A DNA stretch of 64,000 bases from Streptomyces sp. YPW6 (GCF_018866325.1 NZ_CP076457.1:3135001-3199000); one strand, 5' to 3'. Numbered from the stretch's first letter, positions 23,749 through 32,906 are shown. Translations and numbers: made by a program. The notes: generated by a model from the letters alone, not told the origin.

Positions 23749-24366
23749 GTGCCCCAGCCGAAACGTGGACGCCCCCGAGCCTTCGACCGCGACCAAGCCC
23801 TCCTGGACGCCGCCCGCCTCTTCTGGCGGCGCGGATACTCGGGCACCTCGACCCGCGATCTGACCGCGCGACTCGGCCTCTCCACCTCCAGCCTCTACGG
23901 AGCCTTCGGCAGCAAGGCCGAGCTGTTCGAGGAGGCCGTACGGACCTACGCCGAGCGCTACCGCGAGATCTACGAACAGGCGGTCGCCGCACGCGAGTTC
24001 CGGACCGTCGTCGAACGCGTCCTGATCGACTCCGTCCACGAGTTCACCCGGCCCGACGACGAACACCCCGGCTGCCTGCTCAGCAGCGCCGCCATGGCCG
24101 ACAGCACCAGCACCCTCGACACCAGCGCCTACTTCGCCGAACTCCAGGGACACAACGAGCGGATCCTCCGCGCACGCGTCGAACGCGCCGCTGAGGAGGG
24201 TGAGTTGCCGACGAACTCGGACACATCGGCCTTGACCGGGCTCATCCAGTCGATCTGGCACGGGCTGTCGGCGCGGGCCAATCTCGGCGCGGACCGCGAA
24301 GACCTGCTCGCAGTCGCCCGGCTGGGCCACACGTTGATCTGCGGGCCGGCCGGGCCTGCCCGGTGA
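23749..24366 (+). CDS. TetR-family regulator, probably leaderless
   Basis: A 205-residue protein of the common AcrR-like group: FDRDQALLDAARLFWRRGYS, then LTARLGLSTSSLYGAFGSKA and ELFEEAVRTYAERY. The C-terminal half contains EHPGCLLSSAAMA, typical of this group. I prefer the GTG at 23749 because a -10 hexamer TACAAT ends 6 nt before it. An in-frame ATG at 23722 would add nine residues but lies within the operator. It is divergent from the hydrolase at 22912-23712, which it probably represses. Confidence 0.87.
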   Translation: MPQPKRGRPRAFDRDQALLDAARLFWRRGYSGTSTRDLTARLGLSTSSLYGAFGSKAELFEEAVRTYAERYREIYEQAVAAREFRTVVERVLIDSVHEFTRPDDEHPGCLLSSAAMADSTSTLDTSAYFAELQGHNERILRARVERAAEEGELPTNSDTSALTGLIQSIWHGLSARANLGADREDLLAVARLGHTLICGPAGPAR

Positions 24367-24467
24367 CCGTCGCCACCGGGGACCGCCCCGGCCCAGAGGC
24401 GGTACGTCCTCCGCGGGTGCAGTCGCAGAGGAAGCACCGCCCGCACTGGGCCGGGACGGAGTAGGGG

Positions 24468-24510
24468 CCGGGCGGCAGAGCCGCCCGGACGGAGCCGGGC
24501 CGAAGCCCGG
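24468..24510. terminator. Two GC hairpins between convergent genes
   Basis: CCGGGCGGC-AGA-GCCGCCCGG (24468-24488) and CCGGGC-CGAA-GCCCGG (24495-24510) stand back to back between the TetR stop and the stop of the wall-protein gene. They probably terminate both. Confidence 0.65.
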
Positions 24511-24513
24511 GCC

Positions 24514-25740
24514 TCACACGCCGGAGCTGCGCCTGCGGGCCCGGCGTCCGGCGACGGCGAGCGCGGAACCGAGGAGGACCAGCGTCCCGCCCGCGCCGAG
24601 CGCCCAGCTCGTCACGGCGTCACTTCCGGTGTGGGCGAGGCCGCCGCCGGAAGCGGAGACACCACCGGTGGCCGGCGCGGTCCAGCCGCCCTGACCCGTT
24701 CCGCCGGAAGAGGCACCTGTCCCGCCGCCGGGGACGCCACCGCCCCCGCCCGGAGCAGGGCCGGTTCCGCCACCTCCTGCGCCGCCTCCCGTTGCCGCAC
24801 CACCGCCGGTCCCGGGACCCGGGGCCGGTTCTTCATGGGGATCAGGGTCGGGGGAGGAGCTGGGGTCCGTGGACGGCTCGGGCTCGGGGTCTACGGACGG
24901 GTCGGGCTCGGGGTCCGTCGAGGGCTCAGGGCCGGGGTCCGCGGACGGCTCAGGCCCAGGATGCTCCGACGGCTCCGGGTCGGGATCCTCCGACGGCTCC
25001 GGGTCCACGGAAGGCTCCGGGTCGGGATCAGCAGACGGCTCCGGGTCCACGGAAGGCTCCGGGTCAGGATCCTCGGACGGCTCCGGGTCCACGGAAGGCT
25101 CCGGGTCAGGATCCTCGGACGGCTCGACCGACGGGTCAGGCGAAGGATCAGGACCAGCGGGCCGGATGATCCACGCGCTCTCCCAGTAGTCCTCACTGCT
25201 CTCCTCCGCGTGGTCCTCGTCGGGCTGGGGCCCGATGTGGAACCGCACGGACGGAGCGTCACCGGCGAACTTCATCCGGAGCGGAATGACGGTCTCCCCC
25301 GGAGCCAGCCTCATGCCGTCGACCGGGAGGATCACATCCACGTCCCGGCCTCCCATGTCCCACAACTCCAAGTCCCCCCACGGACCGTCGAACTTCGCCT
25401 GGACGGACACGTGTGACGGCTGAAGGGACTCACCGGGGTAGAGGGTGATCAGCTGGATGTCCATCGTGAAGTCGGACAGCTCCTCCTCCGTGATGTTCTT
25501 CAGGACGAGGTCGAACTCCTGCCAGGCGCCGCCCGCCTCGAACTCTGCGGGCACCCCTCTGAACCGCGCCACCAGACCGCCGCCCTCCTCGTTCCGGCCG
25601 TCGTCGCTCGTCCTCGCCGTCGCCACGGGGCGGGACTGAGCCCGCGCGCTCACCGTGTCGGCGACGGCCGACGCGCCTCCCAGAAATACCGGGGCGGCCA
25701 CCGCTGCCGTCGCCAGCAGAGCAATGCGTCTACGTTTCAC
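24514..25740 (-). CDS. Secreted, sortase-anchored-type protein with DPEPS repeats
   Basis: A 408-residue surface protein. It has a signal peptide (KRRRIALLATAAVAAPVFLG, cleavage near VAD at residue 28), then a globular domain of about 170 residues (FRGVPAEFEAGGAWQEFDLV, with DLELWDMGGRDVDVILPVDG). A long wall-spanning region of DPEPSVDPEPSEDP repeats follows, then a Gly-rich stretch. The C-terminus has LAHTG, a hydrophobic helix and a RRARRR tail. This order is that of a sortase substrate; LAXTG-type signals are used by class E sortases of Streptomyces. The start is a GTG at 25740. The globular domain is not assigned, so ligand or role is unknown. Confidence 0.8.
   Translation of the reverse strand: MKRRRIALLATAAVAAPVFLGGASAVADTVSARAQSRPVATARTSDDGRNEEGGGLVARFRGVPAEFEAGGAWQEFDLVLKNITEEELSDFTMDIQLITLYPGESLQPSHVSVQAKFDGPWGDLELWDMGGRDVDVILPVDGMRLAPGETVIPLRMKFAGDAPSVRFHIGPQPDEDHAEESSEDYWESAWIIRPAGPDPSPDPSVEPSEDPDPEPSVDPEPSEDPDPEPSVDPEPSADPDPEPSVDPEPSEDPDPEPSEHPGPEPSADPGPEPSTDPEPDPSVDPEPEPSTDPSSSPDPDPHEEPAPGPGTGGGAATGGGAGGGGTGPAPGGGGGVPGGGTGASSGGTGQGGWTAPATGGVSASGGGLAHTGSDAVTSWALGAGGTLVLLGSALAVAGRRARRRSSGV
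24977..25102. repeat. 42-bp tandem repeats in wall-protein gene
   Basis: Three nearly identical 42-bp units start at 24977, 25019 and 25061, each coding for 14 residues of the Asp-Pro-Glu-Pro-Ser repeat. Further degenerate units flank them from about 24860 to 25150. Confidence 0.85.
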
Positions 25741-25874
25741 AGAACTACCGATTTCCTTCGCAGGGGCAGGAGATCACCAGCTTCCCGACCACCTGAAGAT
25801 CCAGATAGCCCCGTTCCTCCTCTCAACCCATAAAGAGAACTTATGGCACCAAGACACCCAAAAACCCGTCCCCG

Positions 25875-26777
25875 TCACTCCGCGAGAAAGCCGCTTCCCC
25901 TCTCCCCCGCGGTCCGCTCCAGGAAGACGTCCCGCCCCGGGCACGTCGTGTGCGCGGGCCACAGCGCGTGGACCGGAACGTGCACCGGCGGGTCCAGGTC
26001 GATGACGTACGCCGCGCCGCCCGCCGCCGGCCCCGGGGCCGTCGTCACGAAGGCGATGCGGCCGGTCGCGGTGACGGCGGTGACGGGCGGCGTGCCCTGG
26101 ACCGGGTTGCGCCGGACGTCCGGCTCGACGCCCGCCTGACGGCACAGGCCGATCAGGAGGTCCGTGTACGCGGACGAGCCCGCCTCGCCCCACACCGTGA
26201 GCGGCCGGCCCCGCAGATCGGCCAGGGCCACCGCGGGCCGGGCGGCGAGCGGGTCCCCGGCGGGGACGGCGACCCGCAGGCGGTGTTCGGCGACCCGGGC
26301 CCGGGTCAGCCCCGTGTCGGCGGGCATGGCACGGGTCAGGCCCAGGTCGCAGGCGCCGGTGAGGAGTTGCTCGCGCAGTTCGTCGGGGAAGAGCTGGCGG
26401 ACGTGGGCCTGTATGCCCTGCTCCTCCGTGCCCGCCCGGGTCAGCAGCTCCACCACCTCCTCCGCCGTGACCGCCGGGGTGTGGCCGATCCGCAGGTGCC
26501 CGGCCTGCCCGCGCCCGATGCGGCGGGCCCGGTCCAGGGCGGCGAGCGCCTGGGCGCTGAGCGCCCGGGCGTCGTCGATGAGAGCCTGCCCGGCCGGGGT
26601 CGGGGTGACGTGCTGGTGCCCCCGGTCCAGGAGCCGGACGCCGACGTGCCGCTCCAGGGTGCGGATGGAGGTGCTCAGCGCCTGCTGGCTCAGGTGCAGC
26701 CGTTCGGCCGCCCGGGTGAACCCGCCCTCCTCGGCGACGGCGACAAGATGCTCCAGCTTGCGCAGGTCCAGACTCAC
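25875..26777 (-). CDS. LysR-family transcriptional regulator
   Basis: A 300-residue protein. Residues 1-62 are the winged HTH of LysR type: LRKLEHLVAVAEEGGFTRAA, then RLHLSQQALSTSIRTLERHV. The rest is a substrate-binding-like effector domain (LRIGHTPAVTAEEVVELLTR onward, with PVHALWPAHTTCP near the end). The start is a GTG at 26777. It is 37 bp downstream of the SDR gene on the same strand and may be in its operon or regulate it. LysR genes are usually divergent from their targets, so the arrangement is unusual. Confidence 0.9.
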   Translation of the reverse strand: MSLDLRKLEHLVAVAEEGGFTRAAERLHLSQQALSTSIRTLERHVGVRLLDRGHQHVTPTPAGQALIDDARALSAQALAALDRARRIGRGQAGHLRIGHTPAVTAEEVVELLTRAGTEEQGIQAHVRQLFPDELREQLLTGACDLGLTRAMPADTGLTRARVAEHRLRVAVPAGDPLAARPAVALADLRGRPLTVWGEAGSSAYTDLLIGLCRQAGVEPDVRRNPVQGTPPVTAVTATGRIAFVTTAPGPAAGGAAYVIDLDPPVHVPVHALWPAHTTCPGRDVFLERTAGERGSGFLAE

Positions 26778-26814
26778 GCGGTCCTCCCGAACGCCGTCGG
26801 CCGACGCCCGCCGC

Positions 26815-27573
26815 TCAGCGGACCGTGTAGCCGCCGTTGGCGAAGATCGTCTGACCGGTGATCCAGCCTCCCTCGGTGACGAGGAATTTCACCAGCGGGG
26901 CGATGTCCTCGATCTCCGTCAGCCGTCCGCCCATCGCCTGGGACTTGTGGAACTCCACGCGCTCCGGCGTCTCCTGCGGGTAGAAGAACGGCGTGTCCAT
27001 CGGCCCCGGGGCCACATTGTTCACCGCGATGCCGCGCGGCGCGAACTCCTTGGCCGCCGCCCGGGTGAAGTGCTCCAGCGGGGCCTTCGCCCCCGCGTAG
27101 GTGGAGTACCCGTCGGTGAACGCGGCGAGCAGGGACGTCACCAGGCTGACGATGCGGCCGCCGTCGTTGAGACGGGCTCCCGCCTCCTGGAGGAAGAAGT
27201 ACGCCGCCTTGGAGTTGATCGCGAACATGCGGTCGTACTCCTCCTCGGTCGTCCCGGCGATCGGCTTCCGCAGCACCATGCCCGTGGTGTTCACGGCGAC
27301 GTCCACCCCGCCGAAGGCGTCGAGCGCCTGGTCGAAGAGGTTCCGTACCCCCTCGACACGGGTCAGGTCCTCGCGGACGACGACGGCCTGGGCGCCCGTG
27401 CCCCGTACGGCCTCCGCCGTCTTCTCGGCATCGGCTGCGGTGTTCTCGCCGTGGTAGTGGACGACGACGTTCGCTCCGGCCTCACCGAGCGAGCGGCTGA
27501 TCAGGCCACCGAGGTTCTTCGCACCTCCGGCGACGACGGCGGTCCTGCCCTTCAACGACTGCTGCTCGCCCAT
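26815..27573 (-). CDS. Short-chain dehydrogenase/reductase
   Basis: A 252-residue NAD(P)-dependent oxidoreductase of the classical SDR family. The cofactor-binding glycine motif is GGAKNLGG (16-23), a variant of TGxxxGxG, and the active-site YxxxK is Y159-AGA-K163, with a serine at 147. The C-terminus has ITGQTIFANGGYTV. The start is the ATG at 27573, with GAGAGAGGGA about 8 nt upstream. It is followed by the LysR gene and divergent from another SDR gene at 27787. Confidence 0.9.
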   Translation of the reverse strand: MGEQQSLKGRTAVVAGGAKNLGGLISRSLGEAGANVVVHYHGENTAADAEKTAEAVRGTGAQAVVVREDLTRVEGVRNLFDQALDAFGGVDVAVNTTGMVLRKPIAGTTEEEYDRMFAINSKAAYFFLQEAGARLNDGGRIVSLVTSLLAAFTDGYSTYAGAKAPLEHFTRAAAKEFAPRGIAVNNVAPGPMDTPFFYPQETPERVEFHKSQAMGGRLTEIEDIAPLVKFLVTEGGWITGQTIFANGGYTVR

Positions 27574-27786
27574 GACGGATCCCTCTCTCCGATATGTACC
27601 GTTCGTTGCGGTTTCCGTCGTCCACGCTAGGAGCGGGGATCGCCGAGGGGAAACAGAAAGATCGCGTCCGTCCACCAGGAAGATGGGTCACCGCAGGTCA
27701 GCGCGGGTCAGCGGGGAGAAACGGCCCCTGCCCGGGTGACCGGAAACGTCATTGACGTACGCCTACGGGTCACGAAGGATCACCGC

Positions 27787-28617
27787 GTGACGACCACCCC
27801 GCAGCCCACCGGTTCCCCCGCTCCCGCCCCGTCCCGCCCCATCGCCCTGATCACCGGCGTCGGCCGCAGCATCGGCATCGGAGCGGGCATCGCGCGGCGG
27901 CTGGCGGCCTCCGGCTGGGACGTCGCCTTCACCTACTGGACGCCCTACGACCGCCGTATGGAGTGGGGCGCCGAGCCCGGGGCCGCGGCGTCCATCGCGC
28001 AGGAGCTGGCGGAGGCCGGAGCCTGTACGGCGGCGATCGAGGCGGACCTCACCGACCCCGACGCGCCGGCCCGCATCTTCGACGAGGCCGAACAGCGCCT
28101 CGGCGGGCCGGTGACCGCGCTCGTCCTCTCGCACGCGGAGTCGGTCGACTCGGGGCTGCTGGACACCACCGTGGAGGCGTTCGACCGGCACTTCGCGGTG
28201 AACGCACGGGCCAGTTGGCTGCTGATCCGGGAGTACGGGCTGCGCTTCCGCACCGCATCCGGCAACGCCACCGCTCCCGGCAGCGGAGCAGCCACCGGCC
28301 GGATCGTCGCGCTCACCAGCGACCACACCGTGGGCAACCTCCCGTACGGCGCGAGCAAGGGGGCTCTGGACCGCATCACCCTCGCCGCCGCCCACGAGCT
28401 GGCCCACCTCGGAGTGACGGCGAACGTCGTCAACCCCGGCCCCATCGACACCGGATGGATGACCGACGACCTGCGCGAGGCCCTGATCCGGGGGACCCCG
28501 CTCGGCCGGATCGGCACGCCGCGGGACACCGCTCATCTGGTGGACTTCCTGTGCTCCCCCGAAGGCCAGTGGATCAACGGCCAGTTGCTGAGGAGCAACG
28601 GCGGCGCGGCTGCCTGA
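27787..28617 (+). CDS. Short-chain dehydrogenase/reductase
   Basis: A 276-residue classical SDR. The glycine motif is TGVGRSIGIG (23-32), which resembles FabI-like and 3-ketoacyl-reductase-like variants. The catalytic residues are S178, Y187 and K191 (LPYGASKGAL). WINGQLLRSNGG closes the protein. The first 18 residues are Pro/Thr-rich and probably disordered. The GTG at 27787 has AAGGAT 6 nt upstream; an upstream GTG/ATG would start in the promoter. Substrate not predictable. Confidence 0.88.
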   Translation: MTTTPQPTGSPAPAPSRPIALITGVGRSIGIGAGIARRLAASGWDVAFTYWTPYDRRMEWGAEPGAAASIAQELAEAGACTAAIEADLTDPDAPARIFDEAEQRLGGPVTALVLSHAESVDSGLLDTTVEAFDRHFAVNARASWLLIREYGLRFRTASGNATAPGSGAATGRIVALTSDHTVGNLPYGASKGALDRITLAAAHELAHLGVTANVVNPGPIDTGWMTDDLREALIRGTPLGRIGTPRDTAHLVDFLCSPEGQWINGQLLRSNGGAAA

Positions 28618-28662
28618 CGGGTGTCTAATCTGGCCTGGTCCATGGAGTGCGCAGGGGGGCGT

Positions 28663-30690
28663 ATGCACAACGACGACAGGGCCGGCCGAACGGACGACGG
28701 GCAGGACGGGCGCCGGGCGGACGACGCCTCCCCCCGGACCGTCATCGACGGACGCTACGAACTGCTGGAGCGGATCGGCAGCGGCGGGATGGGCGAGGTC
28801 TGGAAGGCCCACGACCGGCGGCTGCGCAGGTACGTCGCGGTGAAGGGCCTGCTGGACCGGAACGCCATGACCGCGGACACGCAGGCGACGGCGATGCAGC
28901 GCGCCCGGCGCGAGGCGGAGGCCATCGCCAGGATCGAGCACCAGAACGTGGTGACGGTCCACGACCGGGTCGAGACCGACCACCAGGTCTGGATCGTGAT
29001 GAAGCTGCTCGAAGCACGGTCCCTCGGGGACCTGTTGAGCCGCGACGGCGTCCTCGCCGTACCGCGCGCCGCCACCATCGGCCTCCAGGTCCTCCAGGGC
29101 CTGCGGGCGGTCCACGCGGCATCGGTGGTCCACCGCGACGTGAAGCCCGGCAACGTCCTCGTCCGGGACGACGGCCTCGCGATCCTGGTCGACTTCGGTA
29201 TCGCCACCTTCGAGGGCGCGGACCGGGTGACCCGGACCGGCAGCGTCATCGGCACCTCCTCCTACCTGGCCCCCGAGCTCTTCGCTCCCGCCTCCCCCGG
29301 CCCCACGCCCGCCTCCGACCTGTGGGCGCTCGGCGTCACGCTGTACGAGGCGGTCGAGGGCCGCGTGCCCTTCGCCGGGCACGAGGTGTGGGAGGTCCAG
29401 GAGAACATCCGGCAGTCCCCGGACCCCGCCTTCCGGTACGCCGGTCCGCTCGCCCCCGTCATCCAGGGGCTGTTGGCCGCCGACCCCCGGGAGCGGCTGG
29501 ACGCGGCCACGGCGGAGGCGATGCTCCGCGAGGTGCTCGACGACCCCGCCGCCCCGGACGCGGGCGCGGCGGGCGGAGCGACGCATCCGCCCACGGCGGT
29601 CGCCGTCCCGGACCCCTCGCCGACGCCGACGCCCGTACCGCGCACGGACATCAGGACTCCGGCACCCGCCGCGCCCGCCCCCGCGCCTCCGCCTTCCCCT
29701 CCGTCGGCGAGCGGGCGCGGCGCCCGCTACCGGACGTGGCGGATCACGGCGGCCGTCGTGTGCGTGGCGCTGCTGGCCGGCGCGGGCTGGCTGGCCACGC
29801 GGGGCGAGGAAGGTGGCCGGGGCGACCGGGCCGGCGCGGCGGAGGACCGGTCGCAAGACCGGGGAGAGGACCGGGAGCAGGACAACAGCGGCAGCCAGGA
29901 GCGGTGGAAGGACACGCACCCCACCCTGGAGATCGGCGTCAAGGACGACCAGCCCGGTCTGAGCAAGTTCGACGACAAGACGCGCACGTACCGGGGGTAC
30001 GACATCGACCTGGCCTACGCGATCGCCGAGAGCATGGGGTACGGCAGGGGCGAGGTCGCCTTCACCACGGTCGCCACGGACTACCGGTCCACCGCGCTGA
30101 AGACCAAGCAGGTGGACCTGGTCATCGCCTCGTACAGCATCACCGACGACCGCAAGTCGGCCGGCCCCGACGGCTACAGCGTCGACTTCGCGGGCCCGTA
30201 CTACGAGGCGAGCCGGGGCTTCCTGGTCCGCGAGAAGTCGGCGAAGTACGCGATCGACGACTCCAGCGATCTGCGGGACCTGGGCGTCGAGGTGTGCACG
30301 GCACGGGAGTCGACGTACGAGAAGGCGCTGCCGCAGCAGGGCTTCACCCTGGCGAAGTCGCAGCCCAACACCTATCAGGACTGCCTGGACAGGCTGCTGG
30401 ACCCGGAGTCCGACGTGTACGCGGTGGCCTCGGACGACATCATCCTCGCCGGGTACGCCGAGGCGAACCCGGGCAAGGTGCGGCGGCTGGAGAACATCCG
30501 GGGCGCGGAGGGCTACGGCGTGGCGATGCGGCCGGGGACCCCGACGCTGAAGCGCGAGGTGTGCTCGGCACTGCGGACGATCCTGGCCGGCCGGGTCTGG
30601 GAGGACATGTACAAGGAGAACCTGTCGGGCCTGGTGGGCGACAAGAACCCCCCGGGGCGACCGGAACTGACGGAGTGCGAGGGGTTCTGA
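28663..30690 (+). CDS. Ser/Thr protein kinase fused to an extracellular solute-binding domain
   Basis: A 675-residue membrane-spanning kinase. The kinase domain (about 31-290) is complete: GSGGMGEV glycine loop (39-46), K61, HRDVKPGN (D159, N164), DFG (D177) and APE (203-205). A Pro-rich linker leads to one transmembrane helix (about 361-379). The extracellular part (about 415-660) reads as a periplasmic-binding-protein type 3 domain: TLEIGVKDDQPGLSKFD, YRGYDIDLAYAIAESMGYG, DLVIASYSITDDRK and VDFAGPYYEASRGFLV, typical of glutamine/glutamate binders. It probably senses an amino acid outside and phosphorylates cytosolic proteins. The ATG at 28663 has AGGGGGG upstream. No partner gene stands in an operon with it. 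Confidence 0.9.
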   Translation: MHNDDRAGRTDDGQDGRRADDASPRTVIDGRYELLERIGSGGMGEVWKAHDRRLRRYVAVKGLLDRNAMTADTQATAMQRARREAEAIARIEHQNVVTVHDRVETDHQVWIVMKLLEARSLGDLLSRDGVLAVPRAATIGLQVLQGLRAVHAASVVHRDVKPGNVLVRDDGLAILVDFGIATFEGADRVTRTGSVIGTSSYLAPELFAPASPGPTPASDLWALGVTLYEAVEGRVPFAGHEVWEVQENIRQSPDPAFRYAGPLAPVIQGLLAADPRERLDAATAEAMLREVLDDPAAPDAGAAGGATHPPTAVAVPDPSPTPTPVPRTDIRTPAPAAPAPAPPPSPPSASGRGARYRTWRITAAVVCVALLAGAGWLATRGEEGGRGDRAGAAEDRSQDRGEDREQDNSGSQERWKDTHPTLEIGVKDDQPGLSKFDDKTRTYRGYDIDLAYAIAESMGYGRGEVAFTTVATDYRSTALKTKQVDLVIASYSITDDRKSAGPDGYSVDFAGPYYEASRGFLVREKSAKYAIDDSSDLRDLGVEVCTARESTYEKALPQQGFTLAKSQPNTYQDCLDRLLDPESDVYAVASDDIILAGYAEANPGKVRRLENIRGAEGYGVAMRPGTPTLKREVCSALRTILAGRVWEDMYKENLSGLVGDKNPPGRPELTECEGF

Positions 30691-30745
30691 GGCCGCGGTA
30701 CCGGGAGGCCCGCGAGGATCGCGATGACGCTGGAGTTCCCCCGGC

Positions 30746-31231
30746 TCACCGCTCCGGGAACCGCTCCCCGCACCGGCTGCAGAACACCGGCGCGGGGTCC
30801 TGCGACAGCCGCCCGCACTCCGGGCAGACCCGGTCCAGCATGCAGGGCCCCTCGCCCCCGTCGACCGCCCCGCCCGACGGCTTGATCGCGAGGCCGGGGC
30901 GACGGCGGTGGACGGTGAGGTACGTGAGCCCGTCCGGCCCCGCCGCCAGCGCGCGCCGGGACGTGCGGGGCAGCCAGAGAACGGCGCCGGGCGCGAGGTC
31001 CAGGGCCGCGCCGCCCGCCGTCAGCCCGCCCGCCCCCTCCAGCACGAGGAGCAGCACATCGAGCACGTCCTCCTGGTGCTCACCGACCTCGGCGCCGGAC
31101 GGCAGCCGCACCAGATTGGCGTCCAACTCCCTTCCCGGCTCCGCCAGATGCCACAGCGCGCCGCGCTCGCCGGGAGCGGCGGCGGCCAGCAGACCGGCGA
31201 TACGGGCGAGGATCCGGGGAGCGGCGTTCAC
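30746..31231 (-). CDS. Cupin-fold protein with C-terminal zinc ribbon
   Basis: A 161-residue protein. The central part (VGEHQEDVLDVLLLVLEGAG, then LAPGAVLWLPRTSRRALAAG) has the two-motif pattern of a cupin barrel, though metal-binding histidines are few. The C-terminus has CPECG and CSRCG, a zinc-ribbon pair. The start is the GTG at 31229-31231. It is divergent from the prolyl iminopeptidase gene. Function unknown; the combination suggests a small-molecule sensor or regulator. Confidence 0.7.
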   Translation of the reverse strand: MNAAPRILARIAGLLAAAAPGERGALWHLAEPGRELDANLVRLPSGAEVGEHQEDVLDVLLLVLEGAGGLTAGGAALDLAPGAVLWLPRTSRRALAAGPDGLTYLTVHRRRPGLAIKPSGGAVDGGEGPCMLDRVCPECGRLSQDPAPVFCSRCGERFPER

Positions 31232-31292
31232 GGCGTCCAGGCTACGCCGCTGCCGTAGGCTGCCAGGCCGACGCACGAGGGAGGGCCCGGGG

Positions 31293-32312
31293 ATGGAACG
31301 GACACGCGACGACACGCTGTACCCGCCGATCGAGCCGTACGCGAGCGGCATGCTGGAGGTCGGGGACGGCAACCTCGTGTACTGGGAGGTGTGCGGCAAC
31401 CCGGACGGCAAGCCGGCCCTCGTGGTGCACGGCGGCCCCGGCTCGGGCAGCACGCCCCGCTCCCGCCGGTACTTCGACCCGGACCGCTACCGGGTGGTCC
31501 TCTTCGACCAGCGGGGCTGTGGACGCTCGACACCGCACGCGAGCGATCCGGCGACGGACATGCGGCACAACACGACGGCCCACCTGATCGCCGACATGGA
31601 ACGCCTGCGGGAGCACCTGAACATCGACACGTGGCTGCTGTACGGGGGCTCGTGGGGCTCGACGCTGATCCTGGCGTACGCCGAGGAGCACCCGGAGCGG
31701 GTCACGGAGGTGGTGATCCCGGCGGTGACGACGACCCGCCGCAGCGAGATCGACTGGCTCTACCGGGGCGTCGGCCGGCTCTTCCCCGAGGCCTGGGCCG
31801 CCTTCCGCGCGGGCGTCCCCGAGACGGACGACCCGGCCGGCCTGGTCGCGGCGTACGCCCGCCGGATGGAGAGCGAGGACGCCGCCGTACGGGAGAAGGC
31901 GACGGCGGACTGGTGCGCCTGGGAGGACGCGGTCCTGTCGATGGAGGCGATCCCGGGCCCGCCCCCGTACGGCAGCCGACCGGGCCGCGACCAGCTGGCG
32001 CTCGTCCGGATCTGCTCCCACTACTTCGCCCACGGAGCCTGGCTGGAGGAGGGCCGACTGCTCGCCCGCGCCCACCGCCTGACCGGCATCCCGGCCGCCC
32101 TGATCCACGGCCGCTTCGACCTCGCGGGCCCGCTGATGACCGCCTGGGAACTCGACCGCGCCTGGCCCGACGCCACACTGACGGTCATCGACAACGCGGG
32201 CCACATGGGCGGCACGGAGACCCGGCGGGCGGTGCTGGCGGCGCTGGACGGGTTCGCGGGGAAGCAGCCAGCATGTCGACGGACGAGCAGGCATGAACCT
32301 CAGGAAACATGA
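31293..32312 (+). CDS. pip: Prolyl iminopeptidase (S33 peptidase)
   Basis: A 339-residue alpha/beta-hydrolase peptidase that removes N-terminal proline. Family hallmarks are plain: VVHGGPGSG (HGGPG 46-50, oxyanion site), DQRGCGRSTPH, YGGSWGST with nucleophile S120, HGRFD (D276) and AGHMG (H304). Length fits the family (about 310-340). The ATG at 31293 is preceded by GAGGGAGGG. No signal peptide, so it acts in the cytosol in peptide turnover. Confidence 0.95.
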   Translation: MERTRDDTLYPPIEPYASGMLEVGDGNLVYWEVCGNPDGKPALVVHGGPGSGSTPRSRRYFDPDRYRVVLFDQRGCGRSTPHASDPATDMRHNTTAHLIADMERLREHLNIDTWLLYGGSWGSTLILAYAEEHPERVTEVVIPAVTTTRRSEIDWLYRGVGRLFPEAWAAFRAGVPETDDPAGLVAAYARRMESEDAAVREKATADWCAWEDAVLSMEAIPGPPPYGSRPGRDQLALVRICSHYFAHGAWLEEGRLLARAHRLTGIPAALIHGRFDLAGPLMTAWELDRAWPDATLTVIDNAGHMGGTETRRAVLAALDGFAGKQPACRRTSRHEPQET

Positions 32313-32368
32313 CGTAGGTACTTCGGCCTCGCCGCCCCGCATGCGCCGCCCGCAGACATGGCGACAGA

Positions 32369-32392
32369 GGCCGTCATCCCGGGATGGCGGCC
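32369..32392. terminator. Hairpin between convergent genes
   Basis: GGCCGTCATCCC and GGGATGGCGGCC form a near-perfect stem (one G-T pair) between the prolyl iminopeptidase stop and the convergent gene at 32421. Confidence 0.6.
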
Positions 32393-32420
32393 GGCCGGGA
32401 CAGGGCCGATGCCTCCGGGA

Positions 32421-32906
32421 TCAGTACCCCTGTCCGACCAGGTAGGAGTCGAAGTCCAAGGCCAGGGACCGTGCCTCGGAGACCCGCGCTTCGCCGGTCC
32501 CGTCCACCAGCACGAACGTGCAGACTCCCTGCGCCGCCCGGACGACCCACATCGCGCGGTCGCCGTCGCGCAGCAGGGCGAGTTCCAGCTCGCTCCCGGT
32601 GACGACGTCGGAGATCACCTCGCGGCTCTCCCGCCGCCAGAGCGTGCCCGCGATCCGCAGCCCCCGGGGGTGGACGGCTTCCGCGCACACGGTGCACAGG
32701 GCCTCGATTTCGTCCGCTTCCGCGCCCTCCGCGTCGCACTCCACCGAGCGGAAGTACGGCCACCCGTCCTCGTCGCCCCGCCCCGCGACGGCGAAGAACC
32801 CGGCCTCGGCGGAGAACGCGGCGGCGGCCCGCACGGGCGATCCCTCCTCGCCGAGAGCCAGATGCGTGCGCAGGACCTCGCCCCACTTCTCGGTCACCGG
32901 AGACAT
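32421..32906 (-). CDS. Conserved hypothetical protein
   Basis: A 161-residue soluble protein with no recognised family. The ATG at 32906 (MSPVTEKWGEVLRTHLALGE) has GAGGAGGGA about 9 nt upstream. It is rich in acidic residues and shows alternating strands (AMWVVRAAQGVCTFVLVDGT), so it is probably a globular alpha/beta protein. Nothing around it points to a role. Confidence 0.65.
   Translation of the reverse strand: MSPVTEKWGEVLRTHLALGEEGSPVRAAAAFSAEAGFFAVAGRGDEDGWPYFRSVECDAEGAEADEIEALCTVCAEAVHPRGLRIAGTLWRRESREVISDVVTGSELELALLRDGDRAMWVVRAAQGVCTFVLVDGTGEARVSEARSLALDFDSYLVGQGY

Noticed and set aside
24468..24510. Candidate tRNA or attachment site
   Set aside because: The stems are simple back-to-back hairpins with no acceptor, T-loop or anticodon arrangement; better read as terminators.
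24860..25150. Possible CRISPR array
   Set aside because: Repeats are contiguous, in frame and code for a Pro/Glu/Asp stalk; there are no spacers and no cas genes.
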